Assembly (NCBI RefSeq): GCF_039975415.1
Contig: NZ_JBDWHD010000014.1
Direction: 5' to 3' (one strand)
From: Ascidiaceihabitans sp039975415
GTDB taxonomy: Bacteria; Pseudomonadota; Alphaproteobacteria; Rhodobacterales; Rhodobacteraceae
DNA: 64,000 bases
The notes beneath the pieces are model-generated. The model saw only the letters and a list, made by a program, of their open reading frames with translations. It did not search any database and was not told the DNA's origin. Each line of letters starts with the position of its first letter. The stretch's first letter is position 1. Position numbers and translations under genes: made by a program. Shown one piece after another: positions 9,280-17,929 of the stretch.

Positions 9280-10205
9280 TGGCTGTACTTCTTCTAGCTG
9301 AAGTAAACGACGGCGCGTTGGCGATGGACGCCACAGCAAAAGCTGTGACAGCGGCTGGCGCGTTGGGCGACGTGACTGTGTTGTGCACAGGCGCCACATG
9401 CTCGGACGCGGCGGCTGAAGCTGCAACGATCACAGGCGTGGCCAAGGTGCTTTGTGCCGAAGACGCGATTTATGGCAAGCGTTTGGCTGAACCGGTTGCG
9501 GATCTTTTGGTGTCTTTGTCCGGCGATTATGAGCACATCGTGGCCCCGGCCACGACGGATGCCAAGAACATCATGCCACGCGTCGCGGCGATGTTGGATG
9601 TGATGGTAATCTCAGACGCAACGGCTGTTGTCGATGGCGACACGTTTGAGCGTCCGATCTATGCTGGTAACGCCATGCAGACGGTCAAATCATCCGACGC
9701 GAAGAAGGTCGTGACCTTCCGTGGTGCGACCTTTGACGCGGCCCCAACAGGCGGGTCTGCTTCTGTTGAAACCATTGGTGCAGCTGGCGATCCCGGCCTG
9801 TCCTCTTGGGTTGAAGACAAAGTGGCGGCATCTGATCGTCCAGAACTGACATCTGCGGGTGTGGTTGTGTCTGGTGGTCGCGGTGTTGGGTCCGAAGAGG
9901 ACTTTGCCCTGATCGAAAAGCTGGCTGACAAGCTGGGTGCTGCTGTTGGTGCGTCCCGTGCGGCCGTCGATTCCGGTTATGCACCAAACGATTGGCAAGT
10001 GGGCCAAACTGGCAAGGTTGTTGCGCCAGAGCTCTATGTCGCTGTTGGTATTTCTGGCGCGATCCAGCACTTGGCCGGCATGAAAGATTCGAAAGTCATC
10101 GTGGCCATCAACAAAGACGAAGAAGCACCCATCTTCCAAGTTGCGGACTTCGGACTGGTCGCTGATCTGTTCGACGCCGTCCCCGAGATGATCGAAAAGC
10201 TGTAA
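9279..10205 (+). CDS. etfA: Electron transfer flavoprotein alpha subunit
   Basis: 308 residues. The N-terminal alpha/beta domain is followed by the FAD domain with GRGVGSEEDF, GASRAAVDSG, QVGQTGKVVAPELY and GISGAIQHLAG, the canonical EtfA FAD site. It forms the heterodimer with EtfB and is translationally coupled to it by a one-base overlap. A strong hairpin terminator follows at 10244. Within this window the likely electron donors are methylsuccinyl-CoA dehydrogenase (22754) and other acyl-CoA dehydrogenases elsewhere. Confidence 0.97.
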   Translation: MAVLLLAEVNDGALAMDATAKAVTAAGALGDVTVLCTGATCSDAAAEAATITGVAKVLCAEDAIYGKRLAEPVADLLVSLSGDYEHIVAPATTDAKNIMPRVAAMLDVMVISDATAVVDGDTFERPIYAGNAMQTVKSSDAKKVVTFRGATFDAAPTGGSASVETIGAAGDPGLSSWVEDKVAASDRPELTSAGVVVSGGRGVGSEEDFALIEKLADKLGAAVGASRAAVDSGYAPNDWQVGQTGKVVAPELYVAVGISGAIQHLAGMKDSKVIVAINKDEEAPIFQVADFGLVADLFDAVPEMIEKL

Positions 10206-10211
10206 AGCAGG

Positions 10212-10229
10212 GGTGGGCTTAAGCCCACC
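10212..10229. repeat. Perfect 18-base palindrome
   Basis: GGTGGGCTT followed directly by its reverse complement AAGCCCACC, seven bases after the etfA stop. It resembles the interspersed palindromes (GGTGGGxxxxCCCACC type) I have seen in intergenic regions of Rhodobacteraceae, but I found no second copy in this window. It could also be a regulator site or an RNA-stabilising hairpin. Confidence 0.6.
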
Positions 10230-10243
10230 TTACGAGAAACGTC

Positions 10244-10275
10244 AAAAGGCCCGCTTGGTTTCAGCGGGCCTTTTT
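10244..10275. terminator. Bidirectional intrinsic terminator between etfA and the DUF6473 gene
   Basis: The stem AAAGGCCCGCT / AGCGGGCCTTT has a seven-base loop, with a T run on the plus strand and an A run before it that gives a T run on the minus strand. It lies between two convergent genes and can serve both. Confidence 0.88.
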
Positions 10276-10317
10276 GATTGCGCAAGCATCTTGTTAGGTT
10301 GAAATACCACTCGATGT

Positions 10318-11142
10318 CTAGACGTATTGTTTTAGAACCCGCGAGACCTGTTCTGCCGCCTCTTGGTGAGCAGCCAGTCCCAACACGTAACCAGCAACAG
10401 GCGCTTCAAGATCGCTAAAAATCATACCTTCCGTGCCAACTGCCTGAGCTTCCTCTGAGGCTACAACTTCGACTATGTCGTCCACCATTTCGCGCAATTC
10501 TTCGATCATATCGCGCGTGACAAACCAAGGGTCGCGTTCGTCGTCCAGTGTCATTTGTTCATCGGGTGTGTGATCAGCAAACCAAAGCAAAACAACCTTC
10601 CCTTTGATAGACCTGATCATTGTCCGCATACGGGCCAACCATGCCTGCTTTAATTCTTCCACCACCGTTTCGAACCGCCCGGGGGAAAGCGTATAAAGCC
10701 GCAATAGCAAATGTTTGTTGAAGTTGAATTCGGCAAAATCAACTTCGCGGTAGATCGCTTGCAGCAAACTAGACGGCTTCAAAAACCGGTCGTTGCGCCG
10801 CGGGTGCACTGAATAGAAGCGATTGGACATATTGTGTGCCCCCATCAACTGGATCACCGTCACTTCAGCATCGCTGGTCAATTCGCTTACATGTGGGTCA
10901 GTTACAAAAACGTCGATACCCGCGTTGACGCAGCCCAAGTTCAGGCACGTCATTTTCAACTCTTGCTCTGTCAGGTCCGGAAACGGATTTGCAATGAATT
11001 TCCCGTATGTGTCGGTTCCGCCTAAAAACGCGACATAGGGGTCCTTTAAGGACCGTCTAGGCCCACGAAACAACAACTTCGACGTACCGTATCGACACGG
11101 CAGATAATCAAGGGCACCCGGCCCCAACGCATCAAAAGACAT
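10318..11142 (-). CDS. DUF6473 family protein
   Basis: 274 residues, no signal peptide and no membrane segment. The start MSFDALGPGALDYLPCRYG and the later VAFLGGTDTYGKF match the Rhodobacteraceae-restricted DUF6473 family as I know it. The GGTDTYG strand-turn and a distal DHTPDE-like segment look like the corners of an SGNH hydrolase fold, and a LLWFADHTPDEQM stretch would place Asp/His late in the chain. An esterase-like role is only an inference. It stands alone, convergent with etfA. Biochemical function is unknown. Confidence 0.8.
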   Translation of the reverse strand: MSFDALGPGALDYLPCRYGTSKLLFRGPRRSLKDPYVAFLGGTDTYGKFIANPFPDLTEQELKMTCLNLGCVNAGIDVFVTDPHVSELTSDAEVTVIQLMGAHNMSNRFYSVHPRRNDRFLKPSSLLQAIYREVDFAEFNFNKHLLLRLYTLSPGRFETVVEELKQAWLARMRTMIRSIKGKVVLLWFADHTPDEQMTLDDERDPWFVTRDMIEELREMVDDIVEVVASEEAQAVGTEGMIFSDLEAPVAGYVLGLAAHQEAAEQVSRVLKQYV

Positions 11143-11304
11143 GCTTACTCACCTTTTTTCACCCGCAATAAGGTATGACAGCGATATCCTTAGAAATTCC
11201 TAACACAATGTGACGAAACCTTGTCTTTCAGCACAATGACTTCGCGCCTTGCCCTTAGGATAGGCTGCCCCTTATGATGCCCCAAGGCAGCGAAAGGGCG
11301 GCAC

Positions 11305-12180
11305 ATGGACATCCAAAAAGTTGGGATCATCGGCGCGGGTCAGATGGGTAACGGCATTGCACATGTGATGGCGCTGGCCGGATACGACGTGCTTTTGAAC
11401 GATGTGAATAAGGACGCTTTGGACGCAGCCGTTGCCTTGATCGACAAAAACTTGGAACGTCAGGTCAGCCGCGACAAGATCAGCGCAGAAGACAAAGCCG
11501 CCGCCGTGGCACGGATCACGTCCACACAAGACCTTCCCCATCTCGGGACCAGCGATCTGATTATTGAGGCTGCGACGGAAAATGAGCCGGTAAAGCATAA
11601 GATTTTCGAGGCCTTGATCCCGCATGTGCAACCCCACACTATTCTGACATCCAATACCTCATCCATTTCGATCACACGATTGGCCAGCGGAACGGACCGT
11701 CCGGAAAAATTCATGGGGTTTCATTTTATGAACCCCGTGCCCGTCATGCAGTTGGTTGAGCTGATCCGGGGCATCGCCACGGACGAGCCCACATTTTCAG
11801 CTTGTAAAGCTGTGGTCGATAGATTGGGCAAGACCTCGGCATCAGCCGAAGATTTTCCAGCCTTTATCGTCAATCGCATTCTGATGCCGATGATCAACGA
11901 AGCCGTATACACGCTGTACGAAGGGGTCGGGAATGTGAAATCCATCGACAGTTCTATGAAATTGGGGGCGAACCACCCCATGGGACCATTAGAACTGGCC
12001 GACTTTATCGGTTTGGACACGTGTTTGGCGATCATGAACGTGTTGCACGACGGGTTGGCCGATACCAAATACCGTCCCTGCCCTTTGCTGACAAAGTATG
12101 TGGAAGCAGGGTGGTTGGGCCGTAAAACCCAGCGAGGGTTTTATGATTACCGCGGCGACACACCTGTCCCTACGCGGTGA
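11305..12180 (+). CDS. 3-hydroxybutyryl-CoA dehydrogenase
   Basis: 291 residues, the single-domain bacterial length (Hbd/PaaH type). The NAD-binding GIIGAGQMGNGIAHVMALAG starts at about residue 8. The catalytic region GFHFMNPVPVMQLVE carries the active-site His, and ANHPMGPLELADFIGLDT is the C-terminal dimer/substrate part. It oxidises 3-hydroxybutyryl-CoA to acetoacetyl-CoA or the reverse in butyrate and PHB metabolism. Its position downstream of etfBA is common in Rhodobacteraceae. It appears to be monocistronic. Confidence 0.95.
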   Translation: MDIQKVGIIGAGQMGNGIAHVMALAGYDVLLNDVNKDALDAAVALIDKNLERQVSRDKISAEDKAAAVARITSTQDLPHLGTSDLIIEAATENEPVKHKIFEALIPHVQPHTILTSNTSSISITRLASGTDRPEKFMGFHFMNPVPVMQLVELIRGIATDEPTFSACKAVVDRLGKTSASAEDFPAFIVNRILMPMINEAVYTLYEGVGNVKSIDSSMKLGANHPMGPLELADFIGLDTCLAIMNVLHDGLADTKYRPCPLLTKYVEAGWLGRKTQRGFYDYRGDTPVPTR

Positions 12181-12233
12181 AATTCATCAAAAGAAGGCAG
12201 GCAGGATTGCGGCAAACACGTCACAGACAGTGA

Positions 12234-13112
12234 CTAGTTTTTCAGGTCAAGCGTGTGCTTACGCAACCACGCCATGAACCCACGCGGATCGTCAGACCAT
12301 TTGTCGACGTCTTCTTTGGCCAATGGATGCCCTACAATCGGCCCTTGCGGCTTGTTGCATGAATGTACGATCTCGTGCAGCAGCAGCCCCTGGCGCAACA
12401 TCGGCGACAGCTTGTTGGCGATTTGATACCAACGGCTGTTCTGTCCGGGGAATTTCATCGGCACAACAGTCGCCCCGGATCGGCGGATCAGCGCCGCGGT
12501 GAACACGTTCCATTCGCCTTCAACAGCAGGTCCAAAATACGTCTCGGACGACGCGACAACCCCGGACGGAAACAGCGCCACAACGCCACCGGCCTTCAGG
12601 TGATCCATTGCGGCCTTACGCATCTCCACGCCCTTACGCTGTGCATCAGGGTCATGCGTGAAAGGCACGGGGATCATGTAACTGCCCGCGACCTCATCAA
12701 TTGCAGTTAGCAATGAACGGGTCAAAATGCGGTAGTCCGGACGCACGCGCCCGATCAAATCGGCAAAGATCATGCCGTCCACCATTCCATGCGGGTGGTT
12801 GGCAACAACAATTACCGGACCCTCTTTGGGCAGGCGCTGCAGTTGTTCTTCGGGCGTTGTCAAATCGATGCCCATGACATCCAAACAGGCACGCCAAAAA
12901 CCTTGGCCCGACGGAGTACCATTTTTTTCGAATTTTTTGATCAATCGCAGAATAGTAAGCTTGCCTGTCAAAGCTTCGATGATGCGGATGACGGTCGACT
13001 TCCAAGGGTCTTCAAACGTAGAGGCATACGACAAGCTGCGCCTGTCGTATTTCATGAAGTTCACATTCTCAGGCTCTGCATCCTCAGAGATATCGCGTAC
13101 GCTGTCGACCAC
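12234..13112 (-). CDS. Lysophospholipid acyltransferase family protein (PlsC-like)
   Basis: 292 residues. The acyltransferase block I motif is NHPHGMVD (NH-x4-D), and block III is FPSGVVASSE. A following GATVVPMKFPG region is block IV-like. No clear membrane helix is seen, which fits the soluble or peripheral hemolysin-type/OlsA-like subgroup that acylates lyso-lipids. The start is GTG at 13112 with GGGGAA about six bases upstream. It sits just downstream of ptsH on the same strand (31 bases), so it may be read through from the HprK-PTS operon. Confidence 0.85.
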   Translation of the reverse strand: MVDSVRDISEDAEPENVNFMKYDRRSLSYASTFEDPWKSTVIRIIEALTGKLTILRLIKKFEKNGTPSGQGFWRACLDVMGIDLTTPEEQLQRLPKEGPVIVVANHPHGMVDGMIFADLIGRVRPDYRILTRSLLTAIDEVAGSYMIPVPFTHDPDAQRKGVEMRKAAMDHLKAGGVVALFPSGVVASSETYFGPAVEGEWNVFTAALIRRSGATVVPMKFPGQNSRWYQIANKLSPMLRQGLLLHEIVHSCNKPQGPIVGHPLAKEDVDKWSDDPRGFMAWLRKHTLDLKN

Positions 13113-13143
13113 TGCTGGTTCCCCGTGAATTTGTCAGAGCCCC

Positions 13144-13413
13144 TTAGGCTCCTTCTCCGAACTTGTCCGCGACCAGCACAGACAAGGCTTGTGCCAACGC
13201 ATCCGCGTCTGGTCCGGACGTTTCGATGTCAATAATACTTCCCTTGGACGCTGCCAACATCAAAAGCCCCATAATACTGTCGCCTGATGCAGACATGCCA
13301 TCCTTGCTGACTTCGGCTTGGGCGTCGAACGCTTCGACCACTTCCACCAATTTCGCCGAAGCCCGCGCGTGCAGGCCTTTTTCATTTATGATCGTTAACG
13401 TGTCTTTGGTCAT
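13144..13413 (-). CDS. ptsH: HPr family phosphocarrier protein
   Basis: 89 residues. The phosphorylated histidine is His15 in NEKGLHARAS, and the HprK target serine is Ser46 in SASGDSIMG. Both sites are intact, so it can take phosphate from enzyme I and be regulated by HprK, whose gene lies upstream in the same block. No enzyme I gene is in the window; in alphaproteobacteria it is usually PtsP elsewhere. The start overlaps the EIIA stop by four bases (ATGA). Confidence 0.95.
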   Translation of the reverse strand: MTKDTLTIINEKGLHARASAKLVEVVEAFDAQAEVSKDGMSASGDSIMGLLMLAASKGSIIDIETSGPDADALAQALSVLVADKFGEGA

Positions 13414-13811
13414 GACTTGCTTTCAGCGCTAATGTTTTGGCTGTCGATATACTTGCGTCCCGCATCAAGGGCTGTGCGTACGGCATCTGGCACCGCCAAA
13501 TGACGCGATTTGGCCAGCTTCAACAGCATCGGCAAATTGGCACCGTATAAGATGCGCCGTCCCTGCGGCTGGCACGCCATCAGGCTTAGGTTGGACGGTG
13601 ATCCGCCAAAAAGGTCTGTGACCAGAACAACGCCTTGCCCTTGGTCTACAGCGTCAGCCGCTTTGCATATCTCTTGCTGTTTGGCGGTGCGGTCATGATC
13701 GGTTTCGATGGAAATGGCGCACATCCCAGGCTGCGGGCCCACAACATGTTCGATGGCCGCAAGATATTCTTTGGCCAATTGCCCATGTGCGACAATCACA
13801 ATCCCTATCAC
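13410..13811 (-). CDS. PTS system EIIA component, mannose-family fold
   Basis: 133 residues. It begins with IGIVIVAHGQLAKEYL, with the phosphorylatable histidine at residue 9, and carries DLFGGSPSNLSL, the EIIA-Man signature. The start is GTG at 13811 with AGGGGC upstream; the open frame upstream of this overlaps rapZ in another frame and is not protein-like. No EIIB or EIIC gene is nearby, so it probably ends a regulatory phosphorelay and does not carry sugar. It lies between rapZ (13-base gap) and ptsH (4-base overlap). Confidence 0.92.
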   Translation of the reverse strand: MIGIVIVAHGQLAKEYLAAIEHVVGPQPGMCAISIETDHDRTAKQQEICKAADAVDQGQGVVLVTDLFGGSPSNLSLMACQPQGRRILYGANLPMLLKLAKSRHLAVPDAVRTALDAGRKYIDSQNISAESKS

Positions 13812-13824
13812 GATGCTGCCCCTA

Positions 13825-14718
13825 TCACGCTTTTGTCTCACCCTTTTTGCGCCGGTCCAATTCGCGGTGCCGTACAGACACCTGCCAGTCTGCTTTACGC
13901 AAACGTGCTGCCAAAGCCTCTGCCATAGCAACAGACCTGTGTTGCCCTCCTGTACAGCCAAATGCAATGGACAGATGTGATTTGCCCTCATCTAAATAGG
14001 CTGGCAACAACCATAAGGCGAGATCATGGACCTTGTCCTGAAACGGACCGCATCGCGGGTCCTGAGCGATGTAATCTGCAACAGCTTTGTCTTGCCCGTT
14101 CCCGCTGCGCAATGAGGGTTCCCAGTAGGGGTTGCGCAAAAAACGGCAATCAAAAACCATGTCGACGCTGCGCGGCAAGCCGCGTTTGTAGGAAAAGGAT
14201 TCAACCGAAACCGACAAACGCCCCGTATCACCGCCAGAGAACCAGTGTTCGACCTCAGTGCGCAACTGATGCACATTCAGGTCCGTGGTATCGATCAAGA
14301 CATCAGCGCGGGTGCGCAACGGGTTCAGAATTTCCAGCTCACGCGCGATGCCTGCTTCGGGGCGATCCCCTGCCGCCAAAGGGTGTTTGCGACGGGTTTC
14401 CGAAAAACGGCGCAACAACTGATCTGTCGTGCAATCCAAATACAGCAGTTCGGGAACGGCGTGGCCTATGGCTGCGATTTGTCCCAAAGCATCAGTCACA
14501 GCCGTCGCAGAAAAATCCCGATTGCGCGGATCAATCCCCAAAGCCATTGGTTTGCGCGGTCCGGGATCTTCAAGAAGTGCCCGAATGAGGCGCAGTGGCA
14601 TATTGTCGATGGCTTCAAAGCCCAAGTCTTCCAGCACGCGCAAGGCGCTGGATCTTCCGGCCCCGGATGGGCCTGTCACAAGAACAAGGCGGCGTGCGTC
14701 GGTTTCGATGTCTATCAT
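13825..14718 (-). CDS. rapZ: RNase adapter protein RapZ
   Basis: 297 residues. The Walker A motif GPSGAGRSS is near residues 16-24 and is followed by LEDLGFEAIDNMP; the C-terminal half contains IAFGCTGGQHRS, the highly conserved RapZ motif. In enterobacteria RapZ binds glmZ/glmY RNAs and guides RNase E. In alphaproteobacteria the target is less clear, but the gene constantly sits between hprK and the PTS genes as here. Its start overlaps hprK by four bases. Confidence 0.94.
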   Translation of the reverse strand: MIDIETDARRLVLVTGPSGAGRSSALRVLEDLGFEAIDNMPLRLIRALLEDPGPRKPMALGIDPRNRDFSATAVTDALGQIAAIGHAVPELLYLDCTTDQLLRRFSETRRKHPLAAGDRPEAGIARELEILNPLRTRADVLIDTTDLNVHQLRTEVEHWFSGGDTGRLSVSVESFSYKRGLPRSVDMVFDCRFLRNPYWEPSLRSGNGQDKAVADYIAQDPRCGPFQDKVHDLALWLLPAYLDEGKSHLSIAFGCTGGQHRSVAMAEALAARLRKADWQVSVRHRELDRRKKGETKA

Positions 14719-15149
14719 ATGTCTCTTTGTATCCCACCCTTGAGATATTGCAAAACGATGGCGGGAAAAGCCTGCGTATCAATTTTGTGAAGACAGGGCA
14801 GAGGCAAACCAAGACAGGGTGTAACCTTTGGGTCAGGCAGCCGTTCAGTGGCAACCACATCCATATCCACCACGCATACAATCTGCGCAGACGGGGTGTG
14901 TTCTGCGTTTAGAATGCCCAGCCCCCTTGCTTCTATCAAACCTGCGATTGTTTTGGGGGGGGCGGCCCAGATGCTGTTGTCGATCCTGCGCAATTCTGTT
15001 CGGTCATCGGATACAAGCTGCGCACCAAAGGCCATGATCTGCAAAGCAAGCGATGATTTACCGCTGCCAGATGCCCCTTTGATCAAGACGGCATTGCCCT
15101 CAAACGAAACACAAGAAGCATGTATCGTCTGAAAAATTGTATCGGGCAT
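14715..15149 (-). CDS. hprK: HPr kinase/phosphorylase, short alphaproteobacterial form
   Basis: 144 residues, less than half of the Gram-positive enzyme and consisting only of the C-terminal kinase domain. The P-loop GASGSGKSSLALQ is near residues 24-36, and VSDDRTEL follows. The signature region near the end is TPCLGLPLPCLHKID. It phosphorylates HPr on Ser46. It is three bases downstream of chvG and overlaps rapZ, forming the conserved chvI-chvG-hprK-rapZ-EIIA-HPr series. Confidence 0.92.
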   Translation of the reverse strand: MPDTIFQTIHASCVSFEGNAVLIKGASGSGKSSLALQIMAFGAQLVSDDRTELRRIDNSIWAAPPKTIAGLIEARGLGILNAEHTPSAQIVCVVDMDVVATERLPDPKVTPCLGLPLPCLHKIDTQAFPAIVLQYLKGGIQRDI

Positions 15150-15152
15150 GTG

Positions 15153-16853
15153 TTAAACGGGAAGGCCCACAACAAACCGTGCGCCCAAAGGCTCGGACGT
15201 GATGTCGGCTTCTGTGGGACGAATGTTTTCCGCCCAAATCACTCCGCCGTGGGCTTCAACGATCTGCTTTGAGATCGCCAAACCAAGGCCCGAGTTGTTT
15301 CCGAAATGCTCTTCGGGACGCTGGGAATAAAACCGTTTGAAGATTTTTGCCAAGGCCTGATCAGGAATACCCGGTCCGGTATCTTCGACCACAATCAAAA
15401 CGCGATTTTCACGCTTTCGCGCCCACACGCGGATAGCGTCGCCATCTTCGCAAAACGAAATCGCGTTGGTGATCAAATTTACAAAAACCTGCGCCAAGCG
15501 GGCTTCAAGCCCGTGCACTTCAACAGGATCAGGCGGTAGATCGGTTATGAAATCGATGCCTTTGCCTTTGGCATCCTCACCAAGGTACTGCCCCAGATTA
15601 CCCAGCATTGTCAGAAGGTTGAAGGGTTCTTCTTCTTCTTTAACAAGCTCCGAGTCCAAACGCGATGCGTTGGAAATATCACTGACCAAACGGTCCAAAC
15701 GGCGCACGTCATGGTCGATCACGTCCAGCAGCTTTTCGCGTTGGTCTTCACGTTTGATCATCCGCAATGTGCCAACAGCAGACCGCAGGGACGCAAGCGG
15801 GTTTTTGATTTCATGGGCGACGTCTGCTGCGAATTGTTCATTGCCGTCGATGCGGTTGTAAAGCGCTGCTATCATACCGCGCAATGCGCCGCTGAGACGT
15901 CCTATTTCGTCAGGGCGTGCCGTCAGATCGGGGATGCGAATGCGTCCGGGGTTCACTTTGCGAGCGTTTTTGTCACGACCCAATTCGGCTGCTGCGGCCA
16001 GATCGGACAACGGGTTCGCGATGGTTGATGCCAAGACCAAACTAAGTCCGATAGACACCAAAGTGGCGATAATAAACATCTGCAATACACGCTCGCGTTC
16101 GCTGCGCACCAGATTGTCGATTTCGCCAGCGGCACTGGTTACGGCAACTGCGCCAACGGCTTCGGTGCCTTGCAAAATTGGCGTTACCACACTGAACAAC
16201 GCACCGCCGTCGGCATCCGTGCCGTCGTTGATCTGGGTGCCTTCGCTAAAGCTTTTTTGCACAAGGGTGCGCAATTGTTCTTCGACGGGCTGTGCTTGCT
16301 CAATGTCGCTACTGGCAAAAGGCGCAGACACTGCGGACCACAGCCAGTTCAAACCATCGGTCAAGATTGTCGGGTTGGTTTCTTTTGCCCCAAGGCCCAC
16401 GTTCAACGCGGCCTGGCCTTCTGTATTTGCGATTACCTGGTCCGTCGGGTCAAACACAAAGACCTCGATGCCGTCGCGCAAATCCAACTCGTCCAGCGTG
16501 ACGGACACATCCACGCCATCGGCCGTCGCAAGGTTAACCGGGGCGTCGCTGGGCAATTGGGCCTCGATCACGTCCGCGATCAGCTCGGCTTGACTGACCA
16601 AGGCCACAGCACGTTGAACAGCCAAACTGTCGCGGGATGAATTGAGATACAAAATCCCCGCAACCAGTATATTCAGCGCGATCAGATTAAACGTGATGAT
16701 TTTGCGCGTCAGCGGTGACGCGCGTAGCGAAAACAGTCCGCGCCGTTCACGGCGCGCACGCATTTCTGAGGGTGCCGCGCTGTCCGGGGTGACCCAATCG
16801 TCACCCAAAACAACATCACCGTCCCGCGAGGGTTGAGGGGCCATATCGCGCAC
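15153..16853 (-). CDS. chvG: Sensor histidine kinase ChvG (ExoS-like)
   Basis: 566 residues. A cytoplasmic N-terminus precedes a membrane helix at about 49-70. A periplasmic stimulus-sensing domain of about 200 residues follows, then a second helix (about 255-280), HAMP, and the histidine box ADVAHEIKNPLASLRSA near 345. The ATPase domain has NLITNAISF, DTGPGIPDQAL and NSGLGLAISKQIVEAHGG. ChvG senses acid or envelope stress in alphaproteobacteria. The GTG at 16853, with AAAGGA upstream, is preferred to the ATG three codons later. Confidence 0.93.
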   Translation of the reverse strand: MRDMAPQPSRDGDVVLGDDWVTPDSAAPSEMRARRERRGLFSLRASPLTRKIITFNLIALNILVAGILYLNSSRDSLAVQRAVALVSQAELIADVIEAQLPSDAPVNLATADGVDVSVTLDELDLRDGIEVFVFDPTDQVIANTEGQAALNVGLGAKETNPTILTDGLNWLWSAVSAPFASSDIEQAQPVEEQLRTLVQKSFSEGTQINDGTDADGGALFSVVTPILQGTEAVGAVAVTSAAGEIDNLVRSERERVLQMFIIATLVSIGLSLVLASTIANPLSDLAAAAELGRDKNARKVNPGRIRIPDLTARPDEIGRLSGALRGMIAALYNRIDGNEQFAADVAHEIKNPLASLRSAVGTLRMIKREDQREKLLDVIDHDVRRLDRLVSDISNASRLDSELVKEEEEPFNLLTMLGNLGQYLGEDAKGKGIDFITDLPPDPVEVHGLEARLAQVFVNLITNAISFCEDGDAIRVWARKRENRVLIVVEDTGPGIPDQALAKIFKRFYSQRPEEHFGNNSGLGLAISKQIVEAHGGVIWAENIRPTEADITSEPLGARFVVGLPV

Positions 16854-16884
16854 AAGCGTCCTTTCGGCCTAAACGACCAACGAT

Positions 16885-17586
16885 TTAGTCTTCGTTGTAA
16901 CGATACCCGATACCATAAAGGGTCTCAATCGCAGAGAAATCATCATCAGCAGTGCGCATTTTCTTGCGCAGGCGCTTGATGTGGCTGTCAATGGTGCGGT
17001 CGTCCACATAGACCTGATCGTCATAGGCGACGTCCATCAACTGGTCACGCGACTTCACAAAGCCGGGGCGTTGTGCCAAAGCCTGCAACAACAGAAATTC
17101 TGTCACAGTCAACGACACGTCGTTGCCCTTCCAGGACACAGCGTGACGCAACGGGTCCATGCGCAATTCGCCACGTTCCATCACCTTGGTTTCTTCACTG
17201 TCGGCGACAATTTCACCAGCTTGCGCATCTTGGCGGCGCAGCAATGCGCGAATGCGCTCGACCAGAAGGCGTTGAGAAAACGGCTTTTTCACGTAGTCAT
17301 CCGCGCCCATGCGCAATCCAAGGACTTCGTCGATCTCGTCGTCTTTGGAGGTCAGGAAGATCACCGGCATTGTGGTTTTCTGGCGCAAGCGCTGCAACAG
17401 ATCCATGCCATCCATGCGGGGCATCTTGATATCAAGGACCGCCATATCGGGAAGTTTTTTATTAAATGCGTCGAGGGCCGCTTGGCCGTCGTTATATGTC
17501 TCAACCTCGAAACCTTCGGCTTCGAGAGTCATTGAAACCGACGTCAGGATATTCCTGTCGTCGTCTACCAATGCAATTTTGTTCAT
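16885..17586 (-). CDS. chvI: Response regulator ChvI (OmpR family)
   Basis: 233 residues. The receiver domain has the acidic pair DDD near residues 8-10, the phosphoacceptor aspartate in AVLDIKMPRMDG and the conserved KKPFSQRLLVERI. The winged-helix DNA-binding domain ends with DDRTIDSHIKRLRKKMR and GIGYRYNED. It pairs with ChvG encoded 31 bases downstream. The gene is divergent from pckA, an arrangement shared with rhizobia. Confidence 0.95.
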   Translation of the reverse strand: MNKIALVDDDRNILTSVSMTLEAEGFEVETYNDGQAALDAFNKKLPDMAVLDIKMPRMDGMDLLQRLRQKTTMPVIFLTSKDDEIDEVLGLRMGADDYVKKPFSQRLLVERIRALLRRQDAQAGEIVADSEETKVMERGELRMDPLRHAVSWKGNDVSLTVTEFLLLQALAQRPGFVKSRDQLMDVAYDDQVYVDDRTIDSHIKRLRKKMRTADDDFSAIETLYGIGYRYNED

Positions 17587-17929
17587 TGCCTGAATCCTTG
17601 TACTGCTGCTGCCACTGATTATTTTTTTTGCTCATTGTTCTGTTTTTAGGCGGGCGAATCAATCCAAATCTGCGAATCACACGAGCGCCCTGCCCCAATT
17701 AGGCCTGAAAATCCTAATGAATGGCTAAATTGTCGCACATTCGCGTCATGCGCGTATGCATATCTGCCTTGTCCTTTACCATTCTTCACATTGATGGCGC
17801 TAACTGTACCAAACCGTCCTGTTCATGCTGTAAAACGTCATGTTAAGACCCCCCCAAGCCAGAGCAGGCTGGGGCGTGAAAACCCGCATCTACAGACTTC
17901 CAGCATCAGCCGGACACAGGAGACAACAT
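17587..17929. other. 343-base intergenic region between chvI and pckA
   Basis: This stretch must hold the divergent promoters of chvI (minus) and pckA (plus). It is AT-richer near chvI (17600-17660). Near 17745-17765 there is a GCGTCATGCGCGTATGCAT run with partial symmetry that could be a binding site. An open frame upstream of the pckA start (from 17840) is in phase with pckA but has no resemblance to PEPCK N-termini. No RNA gene or conserved box is assigned. Confidence 0.5.
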
